Shown in pieces: positions 5,042-5,418 of a stretch of 5,418 nt of DNA. Origin of the DNA: UBA5216 sp963924885 (GTDB lineage Bacteria > Pseudomonadota > Gammaproteobacteria > Burkholderiales > SG8-41); contig CAWUUY010000042.1 of NCBI GenBank assembly GCA_963924885.1, positions 1-5,418 of the forward strand, in the 5' to 3' direction. How positions within the stretch are numbered: position 1 is the first letter of the stretch; every line of letters starts with the position of its first letter. The notes under the pieces were generated by a model that ran no database searches, was not told the origin of the DNA, and saw only the letters and a program-made list of their open reading frames with translations. A program made the position numbers and the translations under genes.

Positions 5042-5070
5042 TTGCAACGTGGAATCATCCGGGTTCTAAA
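5042..5070 (+). promoter_or_regulatory. Candidate sigma-70 promoter of the dehydrogenase gene
   Basis: TTGCAA (5042-5047) and TCTAAA (5065-5070) are separated by 17 bases; each matches four of six consensus positions. Transcription would start near 5077 and leave a leader of about 25 bases holding the strong ribosome site. It lies in the 99-base gap between the divergent amidase and dehydrogenase genes. No convincing minus-strand promoter was seen there. Confidence 0.35.
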
Positions 5071-5089
5071 AATTCAGTCATCGATTCAC

Positions 5090-5096
5090 AAGGAGA
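5090..5096 (+). promoter_or_regulatory. Ribosome binding site deciding a GTG start
   Basis: AAGGAGA ends 5 bases before GTG 5102. The nearby ATG at 5097 is excluded because its frame closes after three codons (ATG CAG TGT TAA), so the GTG is the start. Confidence 0.8.
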
Positions 5097-5101
5097 ATGC
5101 A

Positions 5102-5418
5102 GTGTTAAAAATTGGCGTATTGCTGGGCGATGATATCGGTCTCGAAGTGGTTCCCGAAGCAGTCAAATGCATGAAAGCGGCCGCGGCCAAAACCGGCATG
5201 CAGGCCGAGTGGATCGATCTGCCCATCGGCAAACGCGGCCACGAATTACACGGCGATGCATCGCCGAAGATCACGCTCGATACCCTGAAAGAGTGCGACG
5301 GCTGGATCTGCGGGCCGATCGGCCACAACGCCTATCCGCGCAACGACCCGACGTGGGTGATGCCGGCGCTGCGCAAAAGATTTGAACTCTTCGCCAACAT
5401 CAAGCCGGTGAAGTCGTA
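5102..5418 (+). CDS. Isocitrate/isopropylmalate dehydrogenase family protein, N-terminal part (runs off right edge)
   Basis: Members of this family oxidatively decarboxylate 2-hydroxy acids (isocitrate, 3-isopropylmalate, homoisocitrate, tartrate) with NAD(P) and a divalent metal, in the cytosol. The first 105 residues are present, of about 350-370 expected. MLKIGVLLGDDIGLEVVPEAV (1-21) is the N-terminal strand and loop, here GDDIG where most members have GDGIG. GWICGPIGHN (67-76) corresponds to the GAVG strand. LRKRFELFANIKPVKS (90-105) is the substrate-binding segment: Arg91 matches the first substrate arginine, while Lys101 stands where isopropylmalate and isocitrate dehydrogenases have a second arginine. 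GTG start with a strong ribosome site. It is divergent from the amidase gene. The metal-binding aspartates and cofactor site lie outside the window, so leuB or icd cannot be assigned; a secondary-metabolism member is likely. Confidence 0.88.
   Translation, partial: MLKIGVLLGDDIGLEVVPEAVKCMKAAAAKTGMQAEWIDLPIGKRGHELHGDASPKITLDTLKECDGWICGPIGHNAYPRNDPTWVMPALRKRFELFANIKPVKS

Overview
The window is a GC-rich proteobacterial chromosome segment. The surE-pcm pair in its usual order, with SurE and Pcm sequences close to those of beta- and gammaproteobacteria, suggests one of those classes. I cannot name a genus. There is no rRNA, tRNA, CRISPR array, transposase or phage gene.

Layout, left to right. 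(1) Minus strand, 1-972: surE (nucleotide 5'-phosphatase) followed 7 bases later by the start of pcm (protein-L-isoaspartate methyltransferase), which runs off the left edge. A good minus-strand -10 box lies upstream of surE. (2) Plus strand, 1127-3517: a two-gene catabolic unit, a family III (CaiB/BaiF) CoA-transferase followed 18 bases later by an acyl-CoA dehydrogenase. Together they would activate a carboxylic acid by CoA transfer and then desaturate it; the substrate cannot be read from sequence. (3) Plus strand, 3555-4054: a compact toxin-antitoxin-like module, a DUF4258 protein overlapping by 4 bases a 75-residue MqsA-type (YgiT) zinc-ribbon protein that has no DNA-binding domain. (4) 4065-4185: a short non-coding patch. 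It holds a decayed scrap of a second acyl-CoA dehydrogenase C-terminus, then two REP-like GTAG-palindromes in inverted orientation (a BIME-like unit). (5) Minus strand, 4182-5002: a nitrilase-superfamily (Nit-type) amidase split in two frames at a TGATG stop/start overlap, so the catalytic Glu is in one ORF and the Lys and Cys in the other. (6) Plus strand, 5102 to the right edge: the N-terminal third of an isocitrate/isopropylmalate dehydrogenase-family enzyme with a strong ribosome site and GTG start.

The most noteworthy region is 3518-4185. A toxin-antitoxin-like cassette lies between an intact acyl-CoA dehydrogenase gene and a diverged fragment of the same gene family, and this abuts a REP pair whose two GTAG heads provide the in-frame TAG stops of the sequences on either side. 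This looks like a small rearrangement hot spot. The split amidase directly beyond it is the second anomaly. The other genes look ordinary, apart from active-site substitutions in the two dehydrogenases.
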